From assembly GCA_947085255.1 (NCBI GenBank), contig CAMTVQ010000009.1, forward strand, positions 186,001 to 250,000: a stretch of 64,000 nucleotides of DNA, in the 5' to 3' direction. The translations under genes and the position numbers were made by a program. Numbering within the stretch: the first letter of the stretch is position 1; each line of letters begins with the position of its first letter. Positions 16,638 through 25,245 of this stretch are shown here, piece after piece. The stretch is from CAMTVQ01 sp947085255. GTDB lineage: Bacteria > Bacteroidota > Bacteroidia > Sphingobacteriales > Sphingobacteriaceae. Under the pieces are notes generated by a model, which had not been told where the DNA came from, searched no databases, and saw only the letters and a list, made by a program, of their open reading frames with translations.

Positions 16638-19364
16638 ATGAACAAATTACGTAAAGTCCTTTTATCACTTGTCATTTTATTTTCGACTTCGTTAGTAATA
16701 GGTCAGAGCAAGTACGATTATTTGCGTTTAGCAGATAATGAGTATAATGCTAAGAATTACTATACAGCTACACAATATTATTTGCGTGTGTTCGATCAGT
16801 ATTCTGATTCTAGCACAACTGCTTTTCCATATTCACGCTACAATACATTAAATACGACTAAATACATCGATCAGTATTTTGAGGTAATGTATAAATTGGC
16901 AGAATCGTATCGTTTATTTAATGATTATACGAATGCCGAGGTGTGGTACGCAAAAGTTAATTTGTTGGCTGCACAACAATTTCCGCTAACAAAATTGTGG
17001 TACGGTGTTTCTTTACGTGCTAATGGCAAGTATGAAGATGCATTGGCACAGCTTACTGCATTTCGTTCTGTTTACAATCAGAAGGATGATATTTCTCGTC
17101 GTGTAGATTTAGAGATTGCAAAATGTAAGTATGCGGTTACTGCGATTAAAAATCCAGTAGATGCTTCGGTAAATAGATTGGATTCATTAAGTATCAACAG
17201 ACGCTCATCAAATTTTGGAGCAGCTATATATAAAAACGATTCTTCACTTGTTTTCACGTCGTCACGCCGCATTTTGGCTGGATCAGCAGCATCACAAAAC
17301 CTAGGTCGTTTAGTTAATACTGATTTGGGAACATCTGATAGCACTATTGCAACACCTAATGAAGCTGTACCGGAATTAGTAGTAGAAACACCTGCAGAGG
17401 TAGTAGTAGAGGAAGATTCTATCAATTCGGTTTCATTGCCAATAGAAGATCCAAAAGCTAAGGATAAGGGAAAGAAAAAAGACAAAGCATCAAAGCCAGC
17501 AAAAGAATCTAAAAAGAAAGATAAAGCTAAGGATGATCTTAAGCCAGTAAAAGGAAAAGATATAGCCGACAGAGGAGCTGTTGCAGGTGCTGGAAAAGCA
17601 GCAAAAGCAGCAAAAGCAGAGAAAACAGAAAAACCTAAGAAGGAAAGAAAGTCTAAAAAGAAAGATGCAAAAGCAGAAGAAGTTATTCCTGTTTTAACAG
17701 CAGATTCAACTGTTGCGCCAATTGATACAGTAACAGTGCCTCAATCAGCTGATAAAGGTTTTGTAACAACAGAATCAGAAGTAGTAAAAGTGGATGAGAC
17801 AAAGAAGGTTTCGGAAGTTTTGGCTCCACCAGTTCCTGTTGAGGCATTAGGTGCTAAAAAGAAGCGTGGTTTCTTATCTTTTGGAAATGATAAAAATAAA
17901 TCTGCAAAGGACAGTGCCGAAGCAGCAAAGAAAACGGTTAATCCTAAGAAACGTAAAAAACCATACAATCCACCAGTGTATGAGGATGAGGAGTTTTACA
18001 ATACCTTATTTGTAACAGAGAGAGAAGATACCTCTAAAGACTGGAAAATACCTCAAGCCCTTACGTTTGAAGATGTTCCGAGAAAAGGGTTATTTGGAGG
18101 AAAAGATAACGATCCTGTTAATCAAGGTACACCTTCTTTTACGGCAGATAAGAAAACAATTTTCTTTAGTCAGTGGTCTGGTTCTGATGTTCGTAAACCG
18201 GTATATAACATTTACCGCACTACTCAATACGAATCAGGTTTATGGGCAGCTCCTATTAAGTTGAAATTGCCATTAAATCAACCAGGATTTAGATACATGC
18301 ACCCATCTATTTCGGCGGATAGCAGCAAGTTGTTCTTCACGTCTGATAGACCAGGTGGTTACGGTAAATTAGATATTTGGTATGTATTGTTAGATACTGC
18401 AGGTGATTTTTCGCAGCCAATAAACGTTGGTCCGAAGGTAAACACAGTTGAAGATGATATTACGCCATTCTATAGTGATAGCTTAAAAACATTATTTTAT
18501 GCAACTGAAGGTCGTATGGGCTTAGGCGGCTTGGATATTTTTGAAGCAAAGAGCAATGCAGGAAAATTTGATAGCTCAATCAACTTAGGTTATCCTATCA
18601 ATTCAAGCAGAGATGATGCATACTTAGTAGTAGCTTCTGGAGATACAACACGTGGCTATTTTAGCTCGGATAGAAATTCAGACTGTTGTTTTGAAATGTA
18701 TGATTTCGATTACGTATTCGGTATCATTCGCGGACGTATATTCGATACAGAAACAAAATTGGCATTGGCTGGAGTTCCTGTACGTTTAATTGATGCAGAA
18801 ACGAACAAAGAATTGCAACGTGTATTTACTGATTCTGATGGTTACTACTACTTTAGAGTATCTCCAAATAGAATTTACAAAATATTGGCAGGTAGCGATG
18901 ATCAATTAAAAGATTCTCGTAGAGTAAATACCAAAGGCTTAAAAGATGGTCAGGTAATTACCTTGAACAATTTAGAGTTGAATAACTTAGTATTAGATAA
19001 GCCAATCGAAATCAAGAATATCTATTATGATTTTGATAGAGCAACATTGCGTAAAGAATCTGAAAGCGTGTTAGATACATTGGCAAATTTTCTTTCAGAA
19101 AACGGTAATGTTGTAGTGGAAATTGGTTCACATACAGATAGTAGAGGTACAGAAGAGTACAATTTAGATCTTTCTAATCGCAGGTCAGAAAATGTTGTAA
19201 ACTACTTGATTTACAAAGGTATTCCAGCTCGATTAGTACGCTTTAAAGGATATGGTGAAACAAAACCAATTGCTGCTAACGAAAATGCAGATGGTACAGA
19301 TAATGAAGCTGGGCGTCAGTTGAATCGTCGTACCGAGTTTAAGGTTGTAGAAATTTTAAAATAG
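16638..19364 (+). CDS. OmpA-family protein with TPR-like, PD40 and CarboxypepD-like domains (PorE-like)
   Basis: I start this at ATG 16638 because it yields a proper signal peptide (MNKLRKVLLSLVILFSTSL) and a 5-nt gap to the preceding stop; an ATG at 16617 would overlap that gene and spoil the signal. The 908 residues comprise a helical TPR-like N-terminus, a lysine/alanine-rich linker (about residues 270-450), PD40 beta-propeller blades (TPSFTADKKTIFFSQWSG, HPSISADSSKLFFTSDRPGG), a CarboxypepD_reg-like domain (about 690-760) and a C-terminal OmpA peptidoglycan-binding domain (YYDFDRATLR...GSHTDSRGTEEYN...NRRTEF). The order resembles T9SS PorE. It probably ties the PorP/SprF complex to peptidoglycan. 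Confidence 0.92.
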   Translation: MNKLRKVLLSLVILFSTSLVIGQSKYDYLRLADNEYNAKNYYTATQYYLRVFDQYSDSSTTAFPYSRYNTLNTTKYIDQYFEVMYKLAESYRLFNDYTNAEVWYAKVNLLAAQQFPLTKLWYGVSLRANGKYEDALAQLTAFRSVYNQKDDISRRVDLEIAKCKYAVTAIKNPVDASVNRLDSLSINRRSSNFGAAIYKNDSSLVFTSSRRILAGSAASQNLGRLVNTDLGTSDSTIATPNEAVPELVVETPAEVVVEEDSINSVSLPIEDPKAKDKGKKKDKASKPAKESKKKDKAKDDLKPVKGKDIADRGAVAGAGKAAKAAKAEKTEKPKKERKSKKKDAKAEEVIPVLTADSTVAPIDTVTVPQSADKGFVTTESEVVKVDETKKVSEVLAPPVPVEALGAKKKRGFLSFGNDKNKSAKDSAEAAKKTVNPKKRKKPYNPPVYEDEEFYNTLFVTEREDTSKDWKIPQALTFEDVPRKGLFGGKDNDPVNQGTPSFTADKKTIFFSQWSGSDVRKPVYNIYRTTQYESGLWAAPIKLKLPLNQPGFRYMHPSISADSSKLFFTSDRPGGYGKLDIWYVLLDTAGDFSQPINVGPKVNTVEDDITPFYSDSLKTLFYATEGRMGLGGLDIFEAKSNAGKFDSSINLGYPINSSRDDAYLVVASGDTTRGYFSSDRNSDCCFEMYDFDYVFGIIRGRIFDTETKLALAGVPVRLIDAETNKELQRVFTDSDGYYYFRVSPNRIYKILAGSDDQLKDSRRVNTKGLKDGQVITLNNLELNNLVLDKPIEIKNIYYDFDRATLRKESESVLDTLANFLSENGNVVVEIGSHTDSRGTEEYNLDLSNRRSENVVNYLIYKGIPARLVRFKGYGETKPIAANENADGTDNEAGRQLNRRTEFKVVEILK

Positions 19365-19382
19365 CTTAGTAATAAACTAATT

Positions 19383-19412
19383 AAAGGGTAACGCATTGCG
19401 TTACCCTTTTTT
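19383..19412 (+). terminator. Terminator of the T9SS module
   Basis: The stem AAAGGGTAACGC / GCGTTACCCTTT with a short loop is followed by a T-run. It lies 18 nt after the OmpA-protein stop codon. Confidence 0.9.
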
Positions 19413-19425
19413 GTTATAAAATAGT

Positions 19426-20007
19426 ATGAATAAGATAGTAGTATTACTGGTGGTATTGCCAATTCTGTCGTGTAGCTCACCTAGTGCCACGACTAACCAG
19501 CAACAGGAAACGGATCAACCTGTTTCTCTGGCAACGGTAGTTTCCTCAAACTTATCGAGTGAAGTAAAAACTCAGGTGAAAGATGTGTTCACCATCTATT
19601 TATCACTAAAAGATCAATTGGTGGATGACAATTTTATGGCAGCAAAACAAGATGCGGGTTTGTTAATTAAGGGCGTGGAGCGAATCAATCTTAAGTCGGT
19701 AACAGAAAGGGAACGTGCTTTTTTAGAACAGATATTATTGCAATTAATAGCTGATTTATCTTCATTTAGTACGGCCATTGATGTAAAGGGTCAACGCGAG
19801 GTGTTTAGTGCTATTAGCACCAATTTATTAGAGCTTATAAAGCAAAGCAGTATGGTGCCATCAAAAGTATATCAGCAATATTGTCCAATGGCTTTTAATA
19901 ATCAAGGTGCATTTTGGCTTAGTACTGATACGTTTATCCGTAACCCATATTTTGGTGATGAGATGTTGGAATGTGGTGAAATTGCAGCAACCTATTCGTT
20001 TAACTAA
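19426..20007 (+). CDS. DUF3347 family lipoprotein
   Basis: The 193-residue protein has a lipobox (ILSC, Cys16) and a four-helix DUF3347 domain with the signature C-terminal stretch QQYCPMAFNNQGAFWLS and NPYFGDEMLECG. DUF3347 is often found near or fused to CusB-type metal efflux adaptors, and the conserved Cys, Met and His/Glu residues suggest metal binding; no efflux genes are nearby here. Its stop codon overlaps the next start (TAATG), so it is coupled to the thioesterase gene. Confidence 0.85.
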   Translation: MNKIVVLLVVLPILSCSSPSATTNQQQETDQPVSLATVVSSNLSSEVKTQVKDVFTIYLSLKDQLVDDNFMAAKQDAGLLIKGVERINLKSVTERERAFLEQILLQLIADLSSFSTAIDVKGQREVFSAISTNLLELIKQSSMVPSKVYQQYCPMAFNNQGAFWLSTDTFIRNPYFGDEMLECGEIAATYSFN

Positions 20008-20429
20008 TGATTTGGAAGAAACCCATAACTGCTGAAAGCATCACAGCAAGATATACGAGCAAGCATATCGGACAATTACTAGGTATCGAATTTACCGAAG
20101 TAGGGGATGATTATTTGGTAGCTACTATGCCAGTAGATGAACGCACGCACCAGCCTTATGGTATACTGCACGGTGGAGCATCAGTAGTACTAGCAGAAAC
20201 ATTAGGTAGCGTAGCCTCAGACTTCTGTTTAGATGATACCAAAACAGCTGTAGGCTTGGAGGTAAATGCGAATCACATTCGTTCCGTAAAATCAGGCTTG
20301 GTAAAGGGTATTTGTAAGGCCATACATATTGGTGGTAAAACGCATGTATGGGACATCAAAATTTACACTGAGGATAATAAATTAGTCTGTATTGCCAGAC
20401 TTACTACCATGGTTATTGCGAAACCTTAA
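20007..20429 (+). CDS. Hotdog-fold thioesterase (PaaI/MenI-like)
   Basis: The 140-residue protein has the hotdog core with GILHGGASVVLAETLGS, where the HGG loop and the following Glu are the catalytic features of the YdiI/MenI and PaaI branches. It hydrolyses an acyl-CoA; in menaquinone-using bacteria the likely candidates are DHNA-CoA or aromatic acyl-CoAs, but the substrate cannot be fixed from sequence. It is translationally coupled to the upstream DUF3347 gene. Confidence 0.9.
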   Translation: MIWKKPITAESITARYTSKHIGQLLGIEFTEVGDDYLVATMPVDERTHQPYGILHGGASVVLAETLGSVASDFCLDDTKTAVGLEVNANHIRSVKSGLVKGICKAIHIGGKTHVWDIKIYTEDNKLVCIARLTTMVIAKP

Positions 20430-20448
20430 ATTTTAGTATTACCGTTAT

Positions 20449-21171
20449 ATGGAAATTAAGAAATTATCTATCATTATTCCTGCATACAACGAGGGAAGAA
20501 CCGTTCATCTTATTTTGGATAGTATTAAGGCTGTGCAGCTGCTTGGTGGAATTGAAAAGGAAATAGTGATTGTAAACGATTGCTCTACCGACGATACTGA
20601 AGCAGCAATACAGCGCTATATTTCGGCTAATCCAGATGTGGTGATTAGTTATTATAAGCATGAGGTAAATAAAGGAAAGGGTGCTGCATTGCATACAGGA
20701 ATAGCAAAAGCAACAGGAGAATATCTAATTATTCAAGATGCTGATTTGGAGTATGACCCTGAGGAGTATAATATTCTTTTGCAACCAGTTTTAAGAGGTG
20801 TTGCCGATGTGGTGTATGGTTCGCGGTTCATGGGTGGTAATGCACACCGCATTCTATTTTTTTGGCATACTATCGGTAATAAATTTCTAACCTTTTTGTC
20901 TAATATGTTTACCAATCTAAATCTTACAGATATGGAAACATGTTATAAATTATTCAAAACATCATTAGTTCAAGGCTTAGTATTAAAAGAAAATCGCTTT
21001 GGTTTTGAACCAGAGGTAACGGCTAAAATTGCTAAAATCAAAAATATTCGCTTTTACGAAGTAGGTATTTCTTACTACGGGCGGACGTATGAGGAGGGTA
21101 AGAAAATAGGAGCTAAAGATGGTTTTAGAGCTATTTATTGCATTATTAAGTACGGATTACTTAAAATGTAA
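20449..21171 (+). CDS. Glycosyltransferase family 2 (polyprenyl-phosphate hexose synthase-like)
   Basis: The 240-residue GT-A protein has the N-terminal SIIIPAYNEGRTVHLIL, a DCSTDDT nucleotide-sugar site, and the metal-binding DADLEYDP in IIQDADLEYDPEEY, followed by VYGSRFMGG. This pattern matches dolichyl/undecaprenyl-phosphate mannose or glucose synthases. It lacks C-terminal membrane helices, so it is a soluble or peripheral form. It probably loads a sugar on a lipid carrier for envelope glycosylation. Confidence 0.9.
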   Translation: MEIKKLSIIIPAYNEGRTVHLILDSIKAVQLLGGIEKEIVIVNDCSTDDTEAAIQRYISANPDVVISYYKHEVNKGKGAALHTGIAKATGEYLIIQDADLEYDPEEYNILLQPVLRGVADVVYGSRFMGGNAHRILFFWHTIGNKFLTFLSNMFTNLNLTDMETCYKLFKTSLVQGLVLKENRFGFEPEVTAKIAKIKNIRFYEVGISYYGRTYEEGKKIGAKDGFRAIYCIIKYGLLKM

Positions 21172-21223
21172 TACCTTTTAGGGTAATTGTAACGAGTTCG
21201 GGTTTTAGGAAACTTATATAATG

Positions 21224-21298
21224 TGGTGGCCCCGATGGGAATCGAACCCATATCTAAAGTTTAGGAAACTTCTATTCTATCCGTTGAACTACGGCGCC
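21224..21298 (-). tRNA. tRNA-Arg (anticodon CCT)
   Basis: On the minus strand a full cloverleaf folds: acceptor GGCGCCG/CGGGGCC, D arm GTTC-AACGGATA-GAAT, anticodon arm GAAGT-TTCCTAA-ACTTT (anticodon CCT, reading AGG), T arm ATGGG-TTCGATT-CCCAT, and an encoded CCA end. The acceptor stem has a G4-G69 mismatch; a C at position 4 would pair. The neighbouring partial copy carries the same G. The gene may be functional with the mismatch. Confidence 0.93.
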
Positions 21299-21327
21299 AA
21301 ATTTATTTTTTAAGTTATTTTAAAGTG

Positions 21328-21415
21328 CTTCTATTCTATCCCCGTCCGAACTCCCGCCTGACCACATTCGGGCAGGTGCCGTTTGGAACGGGCGGGCGTT
21401 GAACTACGGCGCCAA
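21328..21415 (-). pseudogene. Truncated tRNA-Arg 5'-half copy interrupted by a GC-rich insert
   Basis: On the minus strand the first 18 nt (TTGGCGCCGTAGTTCAAC, 21415-21398) match the intact tRNA gene exactly. Then comes a 56-nt insert (21397-21342, 39 of 56 bases G or C by hand count). The match then resumes as GGATAGAATAGAAG (21341-21328) and stops in the anticodon stem. The insert thus splits the D loop. Nothing of the 3' half is present. Confidence 0.85.
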
Positions 21416-21458
21416 GATTACAATTAAGAATGCGCCAATTTGCACATCTATATACTAG

Positions 21459-23516
21459 TTAACTTACTTTACCCCCATTACTAACTACTTTGTTGGGTTG
21501 CATAAATGCTAGAGACCCATCAGCATTTTCGGCCATCAAAATCATGCCTTGAGATTCAATGCCCTTTATCTCTCTCGGTGCTAAATTAACCAAAATACTT
21601 ACCTGTTGTCCAATTATCTTTTCAGGCTCAAAATACTCGGCAATGCCCGAAACTACAGTACGTTTATCAATACCGGTATCAATCGTCAATTTTAGTAATT
21701 TTTTAGTCTTAGCAACAGTTTCTGCCGCTATAATCGTCCCGATACGGATATCCATCTTGCCAAATTCATCAAAAGTAATGTTCTCTTTTTGAGGAGCAAC
21801 TACGGTATTTTGTACTTCGTTCATGGCTTTGCTGGCGGCTAATTTTTCTATTTGTATGGTAATGGCATCATCTTCTATTTTGTCAAATAACAAACCAACT
21901 TCTGCTAATTGATGCCCTGGGTAAATGAGTTGTCCAGTTAATTGATTGTATTTTGGCAAATCAAGATGTAGCATTTTGCAGAGTTTGGCGGCTGTAAAAG
22001 GCATAAAAGGTTCCATTAAAGCAGCTAAGTACGCGGTAATTTCTATAGAGATGTAGAGAATAGTTTTTACTCGTTCTGCATCGGTTTTAATCAATTTCCA
22101 GGGTTCGGTATCTGCCAAATATTTATTACCTACACGAGCCAAGTTCATCAGTTCAGCTAAGGCCTCACGGAAACGATAGTTTTCTATGCTTTCGCTAATG
22201 TTTTTCTTAGCCGCTTTCATAGCAGTAATACAGTCCTTGTCAGCGGTTGTTAAGTCACCGTATTGCGGAACTTGCCCATCGTAATACTTATGTGTAAGCA
22301 CTAACGTGCGGTTCACAAAATTGCCTAATATGGCTACCAGTTCATTGTTGTTACGTGCCTGAAAATCCTTCCATGTAAAATCATTGTCTTTGCTTTCGGG
22401 TGCAGTAGCGGTAAGCACGTAGCGCAGTACATCTTGTTTATCCGGAAATTCTTCAAGGTATTCGTGTAGCCATACTGCCCAATTACGCGAAGTAGAAATC
22501 TTATCCCCTTCCAAATTCATAAACTCATTGGCAGGCACGTTATCTGGTAAAATATAATCTCCGTGAGCCATTAACATAGCTGGGAAGATGATGCAATGGA
22601 ATACAATATTGTCTTTACCAATAAAATGAACAAGTTTGGTGTCTTTTTCTTTCCAGTATGATTCCCAGTTTTGAGTTCCAAATTTTGAATTTTGAGTTTG
22701 CTCACAAAGTTCTTTCGTCATCGAAATATACCCGATAGGCGCATCAAACCATACATACAGCACTTTTCCATCCGTATCCTTTAAAGGTACTTTTACGCCC
22801 CAATCCAAATCACGGGTCATGGCACGTGGGTGCAGCCCTTGCTTTAGCCACGATTTACATTGCCCCGATACATTTGGTTTCCACTCGGTATGGGCGTTAA
22901 TGTATTTTTCTATATCGCCCTGCATTTTATCAAGCGGTAAGTACCAATTTTTTGTTTTACGAAAAACAGGTTTACTACCAGAAAGGGTAGAGTGTGGGTT
23001 TATTAATTCTTCGGGACTAAGGGAAGTGCCGCAACGTTCGCATTGGTCGCCATAAGCACTTTCGTTACTGCAATTTGGACAAGTACCCATAATGTAGCGG
23101 TCTGCCAAAAATTGCTGTGCCTCTTCGTCGTAATATTGTTCGGTTATTTCTTCGGTAAAAACACCTTTTTCGTACAGTTTACTAAAAAAATCTTGTGCAG
23201 TTTGGTGGTGAATAGCATTGCTCGTTCGTGAGTAGATATCGAAAGAGATACCAAACTGGGCAAAGCTGTCTTTTATAATGGCGTAATATTTATCTACAAC
23301 TTGTTGTGGCGTAATACCCTCTTTTTTAGCCTTTATGGTGATGGGAACACCATGCTCATCTGTACCGCTAATAAATACCACATCCCTATCCATACTACGC
23401 AAATAGCGTGCATAAATATCGGCAGGTAAGTAGCACCCAGCTAAGTGCCCAATGTGAATAGGGCCATTAGCATAGATAAGCGCAGCGGTAACAGTATAGC
23501 GTTGAGGATTAGTCAT
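21459..23516 (-). CDS. metG: Methionine-tRNA ligase
   Basis: I start at ATG 23516 (MTNPQRYTVTAALIYANG); an upstream in-frame start at 23576 would overlap the divergent S66 gene and has no family similarity. The 685 residues contain the class I HIGH motif as HIGH (GPIHIGHLAG), a zinc-binding CPNC...CERCG knuckle (about residues 140-160), the KMSKS loop as KISTS, the anticodon-binding helical domain, and a C-terminal tRNA-binding OB domain (MDIRIGTIIAAETV...) that dimerises the enzyme. It charges tRNA-Met. It lies between the tRNA-Arg gene and the divergent S66 peptidase. Confidence 0.98.
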   Translation of the reverse strand: MTNPQRYTVTAALIYANGPIHIGHLAGCYLPADIYARYLRSMDRDVVFISGTDEHGVPITIKAKKEGITPQQVVDKYYAIIKDSFAQFGISFDIYSRTSNAIHHQTAQDFFSKLYEKGVFTEEITEQYYDEEAQQFLADRYIMGTCPNCSNESAYGDQCERCGTSLSPEELINPHSTLSGSKPVFRKTKNWYLPLDKMQGDIEKYINAHTEWKPNVSGQCKSWLKQGLHPRAMTRDLDWGVKVPLKDTDGKVLYVWFDAPIGYISMTKELCEQTQNSKFGTQNWESYWKEKDTKLVHFIGKDNIVFHCIIFPAMLMAHGDYILPDNVPANEFMNLEGDKISTSRNWAVWLHEYLEEFPDKQDVLRYVLTATAPESKDNDFTWKDFQARNNNELVAILGNFVNRTLVLTHKYYDGQVPQYGDLTTADKDCITAMKAAKKNISESIENYRFREALAELMNLARVGNKYLADTEPWKLIKTDAERVKTILYISIEITAYLAALMEPFMPFTAAKLCKMLHLDLPKYNQLTGQLIYPGHQLAEVGLLFDKIEDDAITIQIEKLAASKAMNEVQNTVVAPQKENITFDEFGKMDIRIGTIIAAETVAKTKKLLKLTIDTGIDKRTVVSGIAEYFEPEKIIGQQVSILVNLAPREIKGIESQGMILMAENADGSLAFMQPNKVVSNGGKVS

Positions 23517-23533
23517 CAATTTAAGTAATTTCG

Positions 23534-23541
23534 CAAAGATA
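23534..23541 (-). promoter_or_regulatory. -7 box (TATCTTTG) for metG
   Basis: The minus strand reads TATCTTTG, ending 17 nt before the metG start at 23516. It supports the shorter metG start, since an upstream start would lie before the promoter. Confidence 0.5.
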
Positions 23542-23555
23542 AAATATTGTAGACG

Positions 23556-24458
23556 ATGAATCCTCTTTACCTGCAAAAAGGCGATAAAATAGCAATTGTA
23601 AGTACCGCACGTAGAATTTCTAAGGAATCTATTGAACCGATTGAACGCACCTTGGAATCATGGGGTTTGGTGCCTGTATTAGGTAATTCTATTGGAGCAG
23701 AGTACCAGCAGTTTGCAGGAAACGATGAGTTGCGCAGTGCAGATTTTCAGCAAATGTTGGATGACCCCTCCATAAAAGCCATTTTATGTGCTCGTGGAGG
23801 ATATGGTACTATCCGCATTATCGATAAACTGGATTTTACCACATTTAAAAAACAACCTAAATGGATTTGCGGGTTTAGTGATATTACGGTATTGCACGCA
23901 CATATTTACACGCAATTTGGTATTCCTACCATTCATTCTATTATGCCCAGTGTATGGGATACCGCTACAGCAACAGCTATAGATAGTTTGCGCAAGGCAT
24001 TATTTGGTGAAGCATTAAGCTATACTACCAATTTGCCCAACCCAAAAGACCTAAACAGAGCAGGGAAAGTAGAGGGTGTTTTGGTAGGAGGAAACTCTTC
24101 CATTTTATATGCATTGGTAGGTTCAAAATCAGATGTTGCTACCCAAGATAAAGTCCTTTTTATAGAAGATTTGGATGAATTTCTGTACCACATGGATAGG
24201 ATGATGATTAGTCTAAAGCGAGCAGGCAAGTTTGAAGCCTTGAAAGGATTAATTGTTGGGGGAATGACAGAAATGAAAGACAATGAAATTCCTTTTGGTG
24301 CTACTATGGAAGAAATTATTTACGAGCAAGTAAAGGAATATACATATCCAGTTGGTTTTGGTTTCCCGTGCGGACATATACCCGATAATCGTGCTTTACG
24401 ACTTGGAATGAATTGCGTGCTGGAAGTAACAGGAACAGAACTTCGATTTACCCAATAA
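23556..24458 (+). CDS. S66 family LD-carboxypeptidase
   Basis: The 300-residue protein matches the murein tetrapeptide LD-carboxypeptidase family. It has the N-terminal GDKIAIVSTAR, the ARGGYG motif (near 77), the nucleophile Ser in CGFSDIT (about Ser108), a Glu in the second domain and the catalytic His in CGHIPDNRAL. It removes the terminal D-Ala from L,D-linked peptidoglycan tetrapeptides during cell-wall recycling. It is divergent from metG, and its 3' end overlaps the convergent YwbE gene by 11 nt. Confidence 0.93.
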   Translation: MNPLYLQKGDKIAIVSTARRISKESIEPIERTLESWGLVPVLGNSIGAEYQQFAGNDELRSADFQQMLDDPSIKAILCARGGYGTIRIIDKLDFTTFKKQPKWICGFSDITVLHAHIYTQFGIPTIHSIMPSVWDTATATAIDSLRKALFGEALSYTTNLPNPKDLNRAGKVEGVLVGGNSSILYALVGSKSDVATQDKVLFIEDLDEFLYHMDRMMISLKRAGKFEALKGLIVGGMTEMKDNEIPFGATMEEIIYEQVKEYTYPVGFGFPCGHIPDNRALRLGMNCVLEVTGTELRFTQ

Positions 24459-24642
24459 TTTCGGCTACACGACCTACCTGCCCATCTTCCAAACGTACCT
24501 TAATGCCACGAGAATGAATAGCGGCAGAGGTAAGTATAGCTTTTACAATGCCATTGGTAAAATTACCCGAGCCTTGATCTTTTTTGAGGATGATATTTAC
24601 CTCTAAACCAGGATAAATATCCTTGCGGTGCTTAGCGTTCAT
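24448..24642 (-). CDS. YwbE family protein (DUF2196)
   Basis: The 64-residue protein aligns throughout with the YwbE family: RKDIYPGLEVNIILKKDQ, TNGIVKAILTSA and HSRGIKVRLEDGQVGRV are its hallmark segments. The fold is a small basic beta-barrel of unknown function. It overlaps the convergent S66 gene by 11 nt at the 3' end and lies 6 nt from the lipoprotein gene upstream on the same strand. Confidence 0.92.
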   Translation of the reverse strand: MNAKHRKDIYPGLEVNIILKKDQGSGNFTNGIVKAILTSAAIHSRGIKVRLEDGQVGRVAEIIG

Positions 24643-24648
24643 GTATGC

Positions 24649-25104
24649 TTATTTTATGGGTACTTTGGTAAATACCCCTCTGTAATAATTCTCCGCAACT
24701 CCATCAAATAGTAGTGCATCAAAGTTGCCTGCTAGGGTGGTATCGTTATTGGTATGTATGGTAATGTTGCCTAAGTATGCAGAGTAGGTGTTTCCACTAC
24801 TTGCACACTGAATATAATTGGGGGTAGTGCTGCCCATTATGCTGTAGGCATTTTGTTGTATGCTGCTGGTATGTAAACGAAAAATAATATTCCCTTCTTT
24901 ATAAGCCGTAAGCAATGTACCGTTTTTAGTCATTATGGCAGAATCTGCTCGCAGTTTTGTACTATCTGTTTCGGTAAACCAGGTAAATACCCCTTTTTCC
25001 GATGGTGCATTAATGGTGTTACTTGGTCTTGTATTTACTTTTTCACAAGCTGTATGCAGCATACTACTACTAAGCAACAGAAAGAGGAGTGCTGACTTTT
25101 TCAT
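24649..25104 (-). CDS. Hypothetical lipoprotein
   Basis: This 151-residue protein has a lipoprotein signal (LHTAC, Cys20) and a beta-rich body with no family I recognise. The pattern of short strands and the NGTLLTAYKEGNIIFRLH segment suggest a small beta-sandwich. It is followed closely by the YwbE gene (6-nt gap), so the two may be co-transcribed. No function is proposed. Confidence 0.75.
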   Translation of the reverse strand: MKKSALLFLLLSSSMLHTACEKVNTRPSNTINAPSEKGVFTWFTETDSTKLRADSAIMTKNGTLLTAYKEGNIIFRLHTSSIQQNAYSIMGSTTPNYIQCASSGNTYSAYLGNITIHTNNDTTLAGNFDALLFDGVAENYYRGVFTKVPIK

Positions 25105-25149
25105 AGCTAATGTATTGGTGAGCTGCTTATTTTGCCAATATCAAATGAA

Positions 25150-25229
25150 TTAAATTTCGCCTACCATCTCTTCTGGTTTAACCCAAGCGTCAAATTCTTG
25201 GGCGGTTAAATAGCCTAATTCTATAACAG
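25150..25229 (-). pseudogene. Diverged duplicate of the fumC 3' end
   Basis: On the minus strand this encodes ELGYLTAQEFDAWVKPEEM followed by VGEI and a stop, aligning with the last 23 codons of fumC (26786-26865). By hand, 66 of 80 bases match. Within the codons there are 10 synonymous and 2 replacement changes. A 19-nt core, ACCCAAGCGTCAAATTCTT, is identical at 25181-25199 and 26817-26835. The fragment has no start codon and no catalytic region. Confidence 0.9.
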
Positions 25230-25245
25230 GAATATAATAAGAGAA

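Noticed and set aside
17078..17485. An open frame of 135 codons opposite the OmpA-family gene
   Set aside because: It arises from the low-complexity and codon bias of the coding strand and has no family match.
21172..21458. An integrative element at the tRNA-Arg gene
   Set aside because: No integrase or cargo genes lie next to the tRNA; only a partial 5' copy and a short insert are present, so I report the copy but not an element.
23517..23576. An extended N-terminus for metG starting at 23576
   Set aside because: It overlaps the divergent S66 gene and the -7 box, and the added residues have no resemblance to the family.
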